Source: Jiangella alkaliphila
GTDB lineage: Bacteria > Actinomycetota > Actinomycetes > Jiangellales > Jiangellaceae
NCBI RefSeq assembly: GCF_900105925.1
Contig: NZ_LT629791.1
Coordinates: forward strand, 5,922,001 to 5,986,000
Length of the DNA: 64,000 nucleotides
Direction: 5' to 3'
The position numbers and the translations under genes are program-made. Positions 26,165-35,017 of this stretch are shown here, piece after piece. The notes beneath the pieces were generated by a model. That model saw only the letters and a list, made by a program, of their open reading frames with translations, did not search any database and was not told the DNA's origin. Within the stretch, counting starts at the first letter, position 1. Every line of letters starts with the position of its first letter.

Positions 26165-26725
26165 ATGGACATCGACGACCTGCTGGCCCGGCTACCGATC
26201 GACCAGCTCGCCGCCTCGCTCGGGGTCGACGAGAAGACCGCCGAGCAGGCGACCCGGCAGGCGCTGCCGGCGCTGATCGGCGGCATGCAGGCGAACGCGC
26301 AGGACGCGGACGGCGCGGCGTCGCTGACGAAGGCCCTCGACGACCACGACGACGAGCTCGTCAAGGGCGGCGTGAACCTCGCCGACGTCGACACGAACGA
26401 CGGCGAGAAGATCGTCAGCAACGTCTTCGGCGGCAACCGCGACCAGGTCGTCAACCAGCTCGCCGGGTTCAACAGCAAGGCCGGCGGCTCGGACCTCATC
26501 GGCAAGCTGCTGCCCATGCTCGCGCCGATCGTGCTGTCCTACCTCGCCGGCCAGCTCAAGGGCGGCGACAAGGCGGCGGCGCCGTCGCAGCAGGCGCAGT
26601 CCGGCGGCGGACTGGGCGACCTCCTCGGCGGGCTGCTCGGAGGCGGGAGCGGCGGCGGCTCGGGCGGCGGCCTGGGCGACCTGCTCGGCAGCCTCGGCGG
26701 CCTGCTCGGCGGCGGCAAGCGCTGA
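26165..26725 (+). CDS. DUF937 domain protein
   Basis: 186 aa. Helical N-terminal part (DDLLARLPIDQLAASLGVDE, then ALPALIGGMQANAQD) and the central NVFGGNRDQVVNQLAG are characteristic of DUF937. The C terminus is a Gly/Leu/Ser-rich repeat (GGGLGDLLGGLLGGGSGGG). The function of the family is not established; there is no clear signal peptide. The ATG at 26165 follows GAGAGGCACATC. It converges with the phosphoesterase-propeller gene. Confidence 0.85.
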   Translation: MDIDDLLARLPIDQLAASLGVDEKTAEQATRQALPALIGGMQANAQDADGAASLTKALDDHDDELVKGGVNLADVDTNDGEKIVSNVFGGNRDQVVNQLAGFNSKAGGSDLIGKLLPMLAPIVLSYLAGQLKGGDKAAAPSQQAQSGGGLGDLLGGLLGGGSGGGSGGGLGDLLGSLGGLLGGGKR

Positions 26726-26749
26726 CGCCGCCGAGCACGCCTCAGCCGG

Positions 26750-29317
26750 TCAGCGCGCGGTCTCGCTGAACGCGTAGAGGTTGCCGTCCCAGGCTCCGAC
26801 GACCAGCGTGTTGCCGCTGACGGCCGGGGTGGACGCGACCCAGGTGCCGATCTCGTAGCGCCACTCCACCGCGCCGGTGGCCCGGTCGAACCCGTAGACG
26901 AACCCGTCGTTGGAGCCGACGTAGACGGTGTCGCCGCTGACGATCGGTGACGACGTGATGCCGCCGCCGGTCCGGTGGGTCCACAGCAGCGCACCGGTCC
27001 TGGCGTCGAGCGCCGTCACGTTGCCGTCGGAGAAGCCCATGTACGCGACCCCGTCGGCGATCGCCGGCGACGAGCCGGTGGGCGTGCCCCGGATGAACGA
27101 CACGTCCGGGCTGGAGTAGCGCCAGACCGCGGCGCCCGTCGCGGCGTCACGGACGACCAGGTCGTCGCCCTGGCAGCCCATGTACAGCAGCTCGTCGGAG
27201 TACACCGGGGTGGTGTTGGTGCACGGCATACCGCTGACGCGCCACTCCTCGGCGCCGGTCTCGGCGTTCACCGACACCAGCCAGCTGCCGTCGCCGTCGA
27301 CGTAGAGCCGTCCGCCACCGAGCGCGGCCGGCGTCTCGGAGATCCAGCCGCCGTTGAGGCGGACGTTCCACAGCTCGGCGCCGGTCTCGGCGTCCAGCGC
27401 CATCAGGCGCCGCTCGCCGATGCTGTAGACCTGGTAGACGATGCCGTCCTCGTAGTTCGGCTGCTCGTACATCCAGCCGCGGTGCACGCCGTCGCCGACC
27501 TCGTCGCCCTTCGTGATCGACCAGAGCTTCTCGCCGGTGGCGGCGTCGAGCGCGAACAGCGTGCCGCGAACGGTCGCGGCGTAGACCTTGCCCTCGGCGA
27601 CGACCGGGGTGCCTTCGGCCTGGCCGTCGGTCTGGAAGCGCCACAGCTGCTCCCCCGTCGCGAGGTCCACGGCATGGACGGCGTGGTTCGCGGCGCCGTC
27701 CTCGTCGCGGGTGCCGGCGTAGACGACTCCGTCGACGATCGCCGGGGACGACGTGAGGATGGTGCCGGGCGTCCGGTAGCTCCAGGCGGGCTGCAGCCGC
27801 GCCGGGTCCAGCACGTCCTGGGCCACACCGGTGTAGGCGGAGTTCCCCTTGAACATCGCCCAGTCGGCGCCGGAGCGCGGCGCGTCGAGGACACCATCAG
27901 GCACGACGGTGAAGGCCGAGGTCTCGCTCCAGGTCTCGCCCCCGTCGTCGGTCGCGCGCACCTCGATGGCGTGCTCGCCGGCCGTGAGGCCGCGACCCCG
28001 GACGTCCGCCGCCCAGGTGAAGTGGCTGCTCTGCCGGAGGTTCCGCCACGGGCCGCCGTCGAGGCGGTAGCTGACGTCGGTGACGGTCGACGTCGTGTCG
28101 TACGCGTTGATCTGCACCGTGGCGTCGCCCTCGGCGACCAGGGCGCCGGGCGCCGGGTTGGTGACCGTGAGGCTCTGCCGGACCCCGTACATCTTGAACG
28201 GGTACTCGTTCTTCCGGCCCTCGAACGTGACGACCCGGAACCCGTTCGGGGTCTGGTCGAGGGTGCCGGAGGTCGCGTTGGTCACGACGTGGGCGGCGCC
28301 GCCGACCACCGAGAGGTCGACGTCGTTCTTGTGGGTGTGCCCGGCCAGGACCAGCTTGGTGTTGTACTGGTCCAGCAGCTCGATGTACCGCGCGGGGCCG
28401 TTGGCGCCGCCGGCCGTCGGAGGCGAGTCCATCGGGCGGTGCACGACCACGACGACCTCCTTGTCGTCCTGGGCGTTCGCCGCGAGGTCCTGCCGCAGCC
28501 ACTCCAGCTGCGCGGTGTCGGCGAACCCGGAGTTGTTCTCCAGGACGACGAAGTGCCGGCTGCCGTAGTCGAACGAGTACCACTCCGGCCCGAGGTACTT
28601 GCGGTAGTTGTCGTAGCCGGTGTCGTCGGTGATGTCGTGGTTGCCGACGGCCGGCCAGACCGGCACCCGCGAGGTCGCCGTCGTCGCGTTGTACCTGACG
28701 AACTCGGGCTCCGTGGCGTTCTGCGTGAGGTCGCCGGCCACGAGCAGGAAGTCCGGTTCGGCGGTGAGCTCGTTGACCTCGCCCAGCAGCCCCTGGAAGA
28801 TGGCGCGGCTCTCCTCGGTCAGCAGCAGGGTCTGCGGGTCGGCCAGCAGGCCGACGCTGAAGTTCGGGTTCCTGCTCCACGGCGACGGGACCAGCCCGAA
28901 CGAGGCATCGGCCTCCTCGCCCGGCTCGAGCTCACCCAGCTGCCGGTAGAAGCTGGGGACCATCGACTCGTCGGGCGCAGCCGTGTACCCGGCCGGCTGG
29001 GTGACGAACACGATCTCCGCGGTCCGCCGCGCCGGGTCGGTCTCGAGCGTGTACCGGCCGTCGCTGTCCGTCCGCACGATGGTGACGCCGTCCGACACGT
29101 CCACGCCGGCGAGGCCGCGCTCGCCGCGGTCCTGGTCGCCGTCGCCGTTGCGGTCGGCGAACACCGTTCCGGTCACGACGGCACCGCCGTCGGCCCGGGC
29201 GTCGTCGACGGCCAGGGTCGCCGTGAGCGCGGCCGCGAGGGCGGTCGTCACCGCTCCCAGCGCCAGCCATGCCGTCGCGCGCGGGCGACGGCCCGCGAGT
29301 CTCCCTAAGTGGGGCAT
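26750..29317 (-). CDS. Secreted metallophosphoesterase fused to a PQQ-like beta-propeller
   Basis: 855 aa. Signal peptide (residues 1-43), then a Cna-B/SdrD-like domain with an EF-hand-like loop (FADRNGDGDQDRGERGLAGV), then a calcineurin-like phosphoesterase with VAGDLTQNA, AVGNHDITDD, VVVVHRPMD and LVLAGHTHKND. The first metal motif is LLADPQ, with Gln in place of the usual His. An Ig-like domain (about 430-530) precedes seven or so PQQ/WD-type blades (AGTRDEDGAANHAVHAVDLA, LFALDAATGEKLWSI, LMALDAETGAELWNV). It is likely an extracellular phosphodiesterase or phosphatase. The ATG at 29317 follows GGGAGGACC; the longer upstream reading has no signal-peptide character. Confidence 0.9.
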   Translation of the reverse strand: MPHLGRLAGRRPRATAWLALGAVTTALAAALTATLAVDDARADGGAVVTGTVFADRNGDGDQDRGERGLAGVDVSDGVTIVRTDSDGRYTLETDPARRTAEIVFVTQPAGYTAAPDESMVPSFYRQLGELEPGEEADASFGLVPSPWSRNPNFSVGLLADPQTLLLTEESRAIFQGLLGEVNELTAEPDFLLVAGDLTQNATEPEFVRYNATTATSRVPVWPAVGNHDITDDTGYDNYRKYLGPEWYSFDYGSRHFVVLENNSGFADTAQLEWLRQDLAANAQDDKEVVVVVHRPMDSPPTAGGANGPARYIELLDQYNTKLVLAGHTHKNDVDLSVVGGAAHVVTNATSGTLDQTPNGFRVVTFEGRKNEYPFKMYGVRQSLTVTNPAPGALVAEGDATVQINAYDTTSTVTDVSYRLDGGPWRNLRQSSHFTWAADVRGRGLTAGEHAIEVRATDDGGETWSETSAFTVVPDGVLDAPRSGADWAMFKGNSAYTGVAQDVLDPARLQPAWSYRTPGTILTSSPAIVDGVVYAGTRDEDGAANHAVHAVDLATGEQLWRFQTDGQAEGTPVVAEGKVYAATVRGTLFALDAATGEKLWSITKGDEVGDGVHRGWMYEQPNYEDGIVYQVYSIGERRLMALDAETGAELWNVRLNGGWISETPAALGGGRLYVDGDGSWLVSVNAETGAEEWRVSGMPCTNTTPVYSDELLYMGCQGDDLVVRDAATGAAVWRYSSPDVSFIRGTPTGSSPAIADGVAYMGFSDGNVTALDARTGALLWTHRTGGGITSSPIVSGDTVYVGSNDGFVYGFDRATGAVEWRYEIGTWVASTPAVSGNTLVVGAWDGNLYAFSETAR

Positions 29318-29482
29318 CAAGGTCCTCCCTCTCGTCGGACCGACGCTAGGGCGGACGACCGATCGTATACAGTCGCGCAGATGCTGGGCATATGACCGGA
29401 AAGTGACGTTCCGACGACCGATGTTGCGCCGTGCAAACGCATCGGTGACGACGTCGTCATCGGGGTGGGCGAGGGTGGCCGG

Positions 29483-29926
29483 ATGAGCGCACGCCGACAC
29501 ATCGCCCTCGTGGCGCACGACAACAAGAAGGTCGAGCTGCTGAGCTGGGCCGCGTTCAACCGCGACACGCTGGCCCGGCATCAGCTGTACGCGACCGGCA
29601 CCACCGGCACCATGCTCGAGTACGAGCTCGGTCTGCCGGTGACGCGGTTCCTGTCCGGCCCGGTCGGCGGCGACCAGCAGATCGGCGCGAAGATCGCCGA
29701 GGGGGTCGTCGACCTGCTGATCTTCTTCTGGGACCCGCTGGAGCCGCAGCCGCACGACCCGGACGTGCGGGCGCTGCTGCGGCTGGCGGCGGTGTGGAAC
29801 ATCGGCGTCGCGTGCAACGTGATGAGCGCCGACCTGATGATCTCGTCGCCGCTGCTGTCCGGCTTCTACCAGCGCATGCGGCCCGACTTCGGCGACCGCG
29901 ACTGGCAGGCGGCGGAGGCCGGCTGA
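29483..29926 (+). CDS. mgsA: Methylglyoxal synthase
   Basis: 147 aa. It converts dihydroxyacetone phosphate to methylglyoxal and phosphate in the cytoplasm, a bypass that relieves sugar-phosphate stress. Conserved motifs: IALVAHDNKKVELLSWA (phosphate binding), LYATGTTGTMLE, LSGPVGGDQQIGAKIAEG, FFWDPLEPQPHDPDVRALLR (with the catalytic Asp region) and NIGVACNVMSADLMISSPL. The length fits the family. The ATG at 29483 gives MSARRHIALVAHDNK. It is divergent from the phosphoesterase gene and ends in a strong hairpin that overlaps its stop codon. Confidence 0.95.
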   Translation: MSARRHIALVAHDNKKVELLSWAAFNRDTLARHQLYATGTTGTMLEYELGLPVTRFLSGPVGGDQQIGAKIAEGVVDLLIFFWDPLEPQPHDPDVRALLRLAAVWNIGVACNVMSADLMISSPLLSGFYQRMRPDFGDRDWQAAEAG

Positions 29927-29948
29927 CGGTGCGTCAGCCGGCCTCCGC
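29912..29948. terminator. 16-bp perfect hairpin overlapping the mgsA stop
   Basis: Arms at 29912-29927 and 29933-29948 are exact reverse complements (GCGGAGGCCGGCTGAC) with a 5-nt loop. The left arm contains the mgsA stop codon. It probably stops both mgsA and the convergent hydrolase transcript whose gene ends at 29964. Confidence 0.85.
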
Positions 29949-29963
29949 GACGAGTCGATGCCG

Positions 29964-32846
29964 TCAGCGCGACGCGACCACCAGCTGACCTGTGGCGGTC
30001 AGGCCTGTGCCGGCGCCGACCCCGGTGACGACGAGGTAGCGGGCGTCGACGACGGCGGGGACGGCGACGGTGTGGGCGACGGCTCCGCGCGCATCGGCCA
30101 CGACGTCGACCGGCGCGAAGCCCTCGACGGCGATCGTCACCGTCTCGCCGGCTCGGAAGCCCGCCGCCGTCACCAGCGCGGACGCACCCGCCCGCACGAC
30201 CCCGCGGGCGCCGATGCGGACGCCCGCCTGGACGCGAGCCAGCTCGTCGCAGGCCGAGTCCGGTGTCCCGTACGACGCCAGCGGCGCGCCGCCGTCGAGC
30301 ACCCCGTCGTCCTCGCGCAGCCAGGTGAAGCCGATGGCCCGGCCGCCCATCACGGCGCCGGAGGTGTTGATCACGCTGGCCTTGACCTGGGTCCCGGCGC
30401 TCGTGCTCGGCGCGGTGTCGCCCTGCCGGGACGCGGTGACCACCTGGCAGGTCTCGCCCGGCGCGAAGGTGACCTCCCGCATGGTCGCGCCGAACCGGCT
30501 GGTCGCGGAGCCGAGCACGGAGACGTACCCGGTCACCGGCACCGGCGACGGCCGGTCGAGATAGACGGCGACCTCCGCGCTGCCCGGTCCGTCGCCCTCG
30601 TCGGTGTTCGGCGCGTAGACGTCGATCGTCGGCCAGGTGCGCGCACGGGCCTGCCCGACCGCCGACGACTCGAACGCCAGGTCCGACACGTACGCCGCGC
30701 CGGCCGCGGTGCCCACCAGCCGGATCGCCGCGAGCCGGGTGACGTCCAGCCCGGCGGCGGCCAGCTCCGCGATCGGCACGTCGACCTGCTGCAGCACGAT
30801 CTTCTTCAGCGTGCTGGCCGCCGCGTCGGTGGCCGACGTCGGCAGCCGGACCAGCGCGTACGGGTTCAGCTCGGACACGGGCGCCGACCACGTCGCACCG
30901 TCGCCGTCGGCCACCGACAGCACCAGGTCGGTGCCGGCGGCGACCGTCTCGTCGGCGGCCAGCTTGACCGAGAGCCGCTCGAACCGGCTCGCGTTCCGCT
31001 GGGCGTCCGGCACCGCGACCGCCAGCCCGTCGCCGGCCGCTGTCCAGGTCAGCCTGGTCAGAGGCGTCGCCGGGACGTTGCCGCCGTTGGAGGCCGGAGT
31101 CCAGTGCGGTGCAACGGCGCTGGGCGTCGACGCGCATGGAGGCAACTGCTGCGGCACGGTGCGGTCGCCGAGGCTGGCGCACACCTGCGCCGTCGCCCCG
31201 CCGACGGTCGTCACCAGCGGCGACGTCTCCTCGAACGTCGCCAGTGCCGACCGCGACCCGGCCGGCGCCGTCGACACGCTGCGCACGTCCGCCCCGCCGA
31301 GGGACGCCGGCACCGCGCCGGACCCGTCGAACATCGGCAGGAACTGCTCCTCGCCGCCCATCGTCAGCCGGAACCAGGCCGACATGTAGGCGGTGCCGAC
31401 GTCGTACTGCTCGGCCGGGGTCAGCCGGATCGAGGTCGCCGCGACGGACGGATCGGTGCCGCAGATCGGCTCGACCCGCCGCGCCGCGCTCCCCCAGTCG
31501 TCGCTGACGCTGAACGAGAACAGGCCCGGCGTCCAGACGGTGTTGAAGAAGTTGTGGTTGGCGCCCATGACCCAGACGCCGCTGCGAAGCACGTCGTCGT
31601 CGAATGCGTACCGGGAGTCGTCGAGCAGGTGCTGTCCCTGCTGGTTGGAGACGTCGCCGTCGCAGTAGGGAAGGATCACGTTCATCGGGACGTCGGGCAC
31701 CGTCATGCGGCCGAAGTCGACCGGAGCGAGCGGCAGGATCGACTCGATCGCCCGCGGGTTCGGCAGCGCCTGGTTCAGCACCGTCGCCGACGTCACGCCC
31801 TCGCCGCCGCGCGAGTGCCCCATCAGGCCGATGTGGCTCAGGTCGAAGCGCCCGCGCAGATCGGCGGCCCGGACGGTGTCGAGGGCATCGACGCCGCCAG
31901 GGAAGGCATCGGCCCTCGCGGCGAGGGCTGCGGTCCCCGCCGCGAGGGCCTGGTTCAGGGTGACCTCCCGGTCCGTCCAGGCGTCCTGGTACGCGACCCG
32001 GCGGCCCTTCGTCGCGTTGTCCAGCATGGTCAGGGTGTCGAGGATCAGCTGCCCGCGGGCTTGGGCGCCCTGGTCGGCGGCGAGCTGGTTGTCGTTCGCG
32101 TTGACCGCGTTGGCCGAGATCGACACGACGGCGTAGCCCTGGCTCGCCAGCGCCCGCGCGGTGCCGTCGTAGCCCAGGTAGCTGGGGATCGACAGCCGCG
32201 CCGGGCTCGCGTCCGGCGACGGAGCGCACGGCCAGCGGGCCGGGTTGGCCTCGCCCTCGCCGTAACAGGAGCCGTGCCGGCCGTGCAGCAGGATCACCGT
32301 GGGCCGGGCGCCGCCGGTCGTGGGCAGGTAGAGCTTGCCCTCCAGCTCGCCGCGGATGCCGCCGATGGCCGCGAGCGGGACGGCCTGGTCGCCGAAGGCG
32401 TAGATCGACTCGGTCCAGTCGTACGGACCCGGCTCCAGCGGGTCGGCGGCGAGCTGCGCGACGGCCGCGTCCGGCACCGCGGTGGGTGCGCCCGCGGTCG
32501 TCGCCGCGGGCCCGGCCGACTCGCTGGACCACCCGGCCTCGACGGTGTTCGCGGCGGCGACCGCCGGGTCGGCCGTGACGACGGTCAGCGACCGGCCGTC
32601 GCCGGACTCGGTGGCCAGGCCGATCGGCTCCCCGTCGACGACGATCGTCGGGGCGTCGCCGCGGATCGGCAGCGCCTCGTCCAGCTCGACGGTGACCTGG
32701 TAGCCGCCGGGAGCGCGTTCGACCGACCAGTCCGGGCCGGACGCGACCTCGGCGGCGGGAGAGGGAACTGCCAGCGCGGCGAGCAGCGCGGACGACAGCA
32801 CGGCCGTCGCGCCGGGGATGATCCCACGGCGAGCAGACTTGCCCAC
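29964..32846 (-). CDS. Large secreted alpha/beta-hydrolase
   Basis: 960 aa. Signal peptide (residues 1-32, MGKSARRGII start at 32846). After an Ig-like segment, a hydrolase domain at about 150-520 shows PTVILLHGRHGSC (oxyanion region), the nucleophile elbow IGLMGHSRGGEG near residue 345 and a likely acid/base loop VMGANHNFFN. About 440 C-terminal residues are beta-rich modules (FERLSVKLAADETVAAGTDL, AEVAVYLDRPSPVPVTGYVS), probably for adhesion or carbohydrate binding. It is an extracellular esterase or lipase-like enzyme of unknown substrate. It converges with mgsA. Confidence 0.85.
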   Translation of the reverse strand: MGKSARRGIIPGATAVLSSALLAALAVPSPAAEVASGPDWSVERAPGGYQVTVELDEALPIRGDAPTIVVDGEPIGLATESGDGRSLTVVTADPAVAAANTVEAGWSSESAGPAATTAGAPTAVPDAAVAQLAADPLEPGPYDWTESIYAFGDQAVPLAAIGGIRGELEGKLYLPTTGGARPTVILLHGRHGSCYGEGEANPARWPCAPSPDASPARLSIPSYLGYDGTARALASQGYAVVSISANAVNANDNQLAADQGAQARGQLILDTLTMLDNATKGRRVAYQDAWTDREVTLNQALAAGTAALAARADAFPGGVDALDTVRAADLRGRFDLSHIGLMGHSRGGEGVTSATVLNQALPNPRAIESILPLAPVDFGRMTVPDVPMNVILPYCDGDVSNQQGQHLLDDSRYAFDDDVLRSGVWVMGANHNFFNTVWTPGLFSFSVSDDWGSAARRVEPICGTDPSVAATSIRLTPAEQYDVGTAYMSAWFRLTMGGEEQFLPMFDGSGAVPASLGGADVRSVSTAPAGSRSALATFEETSPLVTTVGGATAQVCASLGDRTVPQQLPPCASTPSAVAPHWTPASNGGNVPATPLTRLTWTAAGDGLAVAVPDAQRNASRFERLSVKLAADETVAAGTDLVLSVADGDGATWSAPVSELNPYALVRLPTSATDAAASTLKKIVLQQVDVPIAELAAAGLDVTRLAAIRLVGTAAGAAYVSDLAFESSAVGQARARTWPTIDVYAPNTDEGDGPGSAEVAVYLDRPSPVPVTGYVSVLGSATSRFGATMREVTFAPGETCQVVTASRQGDTAPSTSAGTQVKASVINTSGAVMGGRAIGFTWLREDDGVLDGGAPLASYGTPDSACDELARVQAGVRIGARGVVRAGASALVTAAGFRAGETVTIAVEGFAPVDVVADARGAVAHTVAVPAVVDARYLVVTGVGAGTGLTATGQLVVASR

Positions 32847-32941
32847 GGATGGCTCCTCAGGGGTAGGGGAGCCACAGTCTGTCCGGCGTTCCTTTCCGTA
32901 CTATTTCATTGCCTTAGCCTGCATATTTCGTATTCAACCCA

Positions 32942-33142
32942 GCCGGGCCAGCTGGTCGTCGGTCATCGGCCGGCTCTGGGTGGTCTGCGGCCGCTTTGCA
33001 ATGAGCACCTCTACGCACCACCGCGGCCGGCGCAGCTTGGGAAGGCTGGTCGCCGCCGGAACCGGGCATTCCGGACGCCGGGACGGTGACCAGCCGTGCC
33101 AAGGCGATGGTCAGCCGAGCCGGGCCAGCTGGTCGTCGGTCA
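32942..33142. repeat. 24-bp direct repeat, duplicate of a gene 3' end
   Basis: The same 24 bp occurs at 32942-32965 and 33119-33142 (GCCGGGCCAGCTGGTCGTCG followed by GTCA). The second copy is the end of the dehydrogenase gene (TDDQLARLG then stop). The first copy, on the same strand, also reads M-TDDQLARLG-stop. So a fragment of that gene end, or of a paralogue, is duplicated 177 bp downstream. The gap between the large hydrolase and the dehydrogenase (32847-33110) holds no other gene I can support. Confidence 0.85.
33035..33104. repeat. Long palindrome with the conserved CGG-CAT-CCGG loop (copy 1)
   Basis: Imperfect 20-bp arms (33035-33054 and 33085-33104, 16 of 20 pairs match, sharing AAGGCTGGTC / GACCAGCC) enclose a 30-nt loop that contains CGGGCATTCCGGACGC. 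Arms and loop resemble the palindrome at 41864-41934. It lies between the two copies of the 24-bp repeat. Confidence 0.7.
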
Positions 33143-34127
33143 CCTCGTGCTGCAGCGGCGCGCCGGCGAGGAACCGGCCGATCTCGGCGGCGACGAGGCG
33201 GCCGCCGCGCACTCGCGCCTCCACCGTGCCGCCGGCCTCGTGCGGGGTGAGCAGGACGTTCGGCAGCGACCGCAGCGGGTGGTCCACCGGCAGCGGCTCC
33301 TCGTCGTACACGTCGATCGCTGCGTCGATGCGGCCGGCCCGCAGCTCGGCCAGCAGCGCGTCACCGTCGATCAGCGCCGACCGGGCGGTGTTGACCAGCA
33401 GCGCGTCGTCGGGCAGCAGCGCCAGCTCGCGGGCGCCGATCATCCGCCGCGTCTCCGGCAGCACCGGCGCGTGCAGCGCCAGCACCCGCGAGCCACGCAG
33501 GACGGTGTCCAGGTCGGCCACGCCGACGCCCAGGGCGGCGGCCTCGGCGTCGGACAGATACGGGTCCGCGACGGTGACGACGCCGCCGAGCGCCCGCACC
33601 AGCTCGACGTAGGCGCGCCCGGTCCGCGACGCCCCGACGACGCCGACGGGGCTGCCGGCCAGCTCGTGCCGGGGCGGCGCCGCGGCCTTCGCGTCGGCCC
33701 ACGAGACCCCGGTGCGCAGCGCGTGGTCGAACCGGTGCACGCGGTGCAGCAGCGCCAGCGTCAACGCGAGCGCCTGCTCGCCGACGGCGCGGGCCATCGG
33801 CGCGCCGGCCTGGGTGACGCGGACGCCGCGGGCGAACGCGTCGAGCCCGACGTACGGCTTCACCGACGCGCCGGTGTGGGCGATCAGCCGCAGCCGCGGC
33901 GCCGCGTCCAGCACCGGCCCGGTGACGGACGCGCACGGCCAGCTGGTCACCAGCACGTCGGCCGGCCCGGCGAGCGCCGCGAGCACCTCGGCCGAGCCCA
34001 GCGCAACCTCGTCCGCCGAGGACACCACCCGCAGCTCGCCCAGCCCGCCCAGCGCGACGTCCACCCCGTCCGGGAAGAACAGCGCCCGCAGGTCTTCCGG
34101 CACCGCGACCGCGACGACCGGGCTCAC
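33111..34127 (-). CDS. D-2-hydroxyacid dehydrogenase family protein
   Basis: 338 aa. The substrate domain opens with VSPVVAVAVPEDLRALFF; the NAD-binding motif is degenerate at VGVVGASRTGRAYVELVRAL. Family signatures ALHAPVLPETRRMIGARELA, LPDDALLVNTARSALIDGDA and IDVYDEEPLPVDHPLRSLPN are followed by LLTPHEAGGT; the catalytic Arg (ARSALID), Glu (YDEEPL) and His (PHEAGG) are present. It is an NAD(P)-dependent 2-ketoacid reductase or hydroxyacid dehydrogenase. It is the last gene of the leftward sugar operon; its GTG at 34127 overlaps the permease stop by four bases. Confidence 0.92.
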   Translation of the reverse strand: MSPVVAVAVPEDLRALFFPDGVDVALGGLGELRVVSSADEVALGSAEVLAALAGPADVLVTSWPCASVTGPVLDAAPRLRLIAHTGASVKPYVGLDAFARGVRVTQAGAPMARAVGEQALALTLALLHRVHRFDHALRTGVSWADAKAAAPPRHELAGSPVGVVGASRTGRAYVELVRALGGVVTVADPYLSDAEAAALGVGVADLDTVLRGSRVLALHAPVLPETRRMIGARELALLPDDALLVNTARSALIDGDALLAELRAGRIDAAIDVYDEEPLPVDHPLRSLPNVLLTPHEAGGTVEARVRGGRLVAAEIGRFLAGAPLQHEVTDDQLARLG

Positions 34128-35017
34128 CCCTTGACTCCGGTCATCGTGACGCCCTCGGTGAAGTACCGCTGCCCGACGAGGTAGGCCATGAAGATCGGCA
34201 CGAACGCCACCACCGACCCGGCCAGCACGACGTTGAGCGGCGCGTTCTCGGCGTTCAGCGACGCCAGGCCGGTCGTCAGCGTGCGCATGTCGGTGCTCTG
34301 CCCGACGATCAGCGGCCAGAGGAAGTCGTTCCAGTGCCACAGGAACACGAACACGCCCAGCGTCGCCAGGATCGGCTTGATCAGCGGCAGCACCATGGAC
34401 ACGTACATGCGCCACTCAGAGCAGCCGTCCAGCATGGCCGCCTCGAACAGCTCGTCGGGCAGCGACTTGATGAACTGCCGCATGAGGAAGACGGCCTGCG
34501 CGTTGGCCAGCGTCGGCAGGATCAGCCCCCAGTACGTGTTCACGCCGCCGGCCTCGGAGATGACGATGAAGCTCGGGATCAGTGTGACGTGGTACGGGAC
34601 CATGATCATCGCGATGAACGACCAGAACATCACCTCCTTGCCCGGGAACCGCTTGCGCGCGAACGCGTACCCGGCCAGCGAGGCGAGGAACAGCACCGCC
34701 ACGACCGACACCACCGCGTAGACGGCGGTGTTCAGCGTCCAGCGCAGCACCGACTCCGCGCTCAGCACCCGCTCGTACGCCTCGGTCGAGACCGGCCACG
34801 GCAGCAGGCTGTCCGGCATGGTGATGGCGCCGGACGGCTTCAGCGACAGCACGACCATCGCGTAGAACGGGAACAGCGTCACGACGGCGGCCAGGAACAG
34901 CAGCACCGCCCGCACCGCCTTGCCCGCGCGGCTGGGCTGCAGCGCCCGGTACGCCTTGCGCCGCACGGGGGCGACGGGTTCGGCCTCCACCGCCGCCGGG
35001 GTGCTCAGCGCGGTCAT
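34124..35017 (-). CDS. Carbohydrate ABC transporter permease (MalG type)
   Basis: 297 aa with six spans after a 30-residue cytosolic N terminus. The EAA loop is EAAMLDGCSEWRMYVSMVLP. The C-terminal FTEGVTMTGVKG tail is typical of MalG-type permeases. The ATG at 35017 overlaps the stop of the MalF-type permease (ATGA), and its own stop overlaps the dehydrogenase start. No ATPase gene is in this operon, so it probably uses a shared MsiK-like ATPase encoded elsewhere, or the one at 21156. Confidence 0.94.
   Translation of the reverse strand: MTALSTPAAVEAEPVAPVRRKAYRALQPSRAGKAVRAVLLFLAAVVTLFPFYAMVVLSLKPSGAITMPDSLLPWPVSTEAYERVLSAESVLRWTLNTAVYAVVSVVAVLFLASLAGYAFARKRFPGKEVMFWSFIAMIMVPYHVTLIPSFIVISEAGGVNTYWGLILPTLANAQAVFLMRQFIKSLPDELFEAAMLDGCSEWRMYVSMVLPLIKPILATLGVFVFLWHWNDFLWPLIVGQSTDMRTLTTGLASLNAENAPLNVVLAGSVVAFVPIFMAYLVGQRYFTEGVTMTGVKG

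Noticed and set aside
26975-29308. 777-codon open frame on the + strand
   Set aside because: Antisense shadow of the phosphoesterase-propeller gene; no family motif and no ribosome site.
29958-33089. 1043-codon open frame on the + strand
   Set aside because: Antisense to the large secreted hydrolase, which has a signal peptide and a clear nucleophile elbow.
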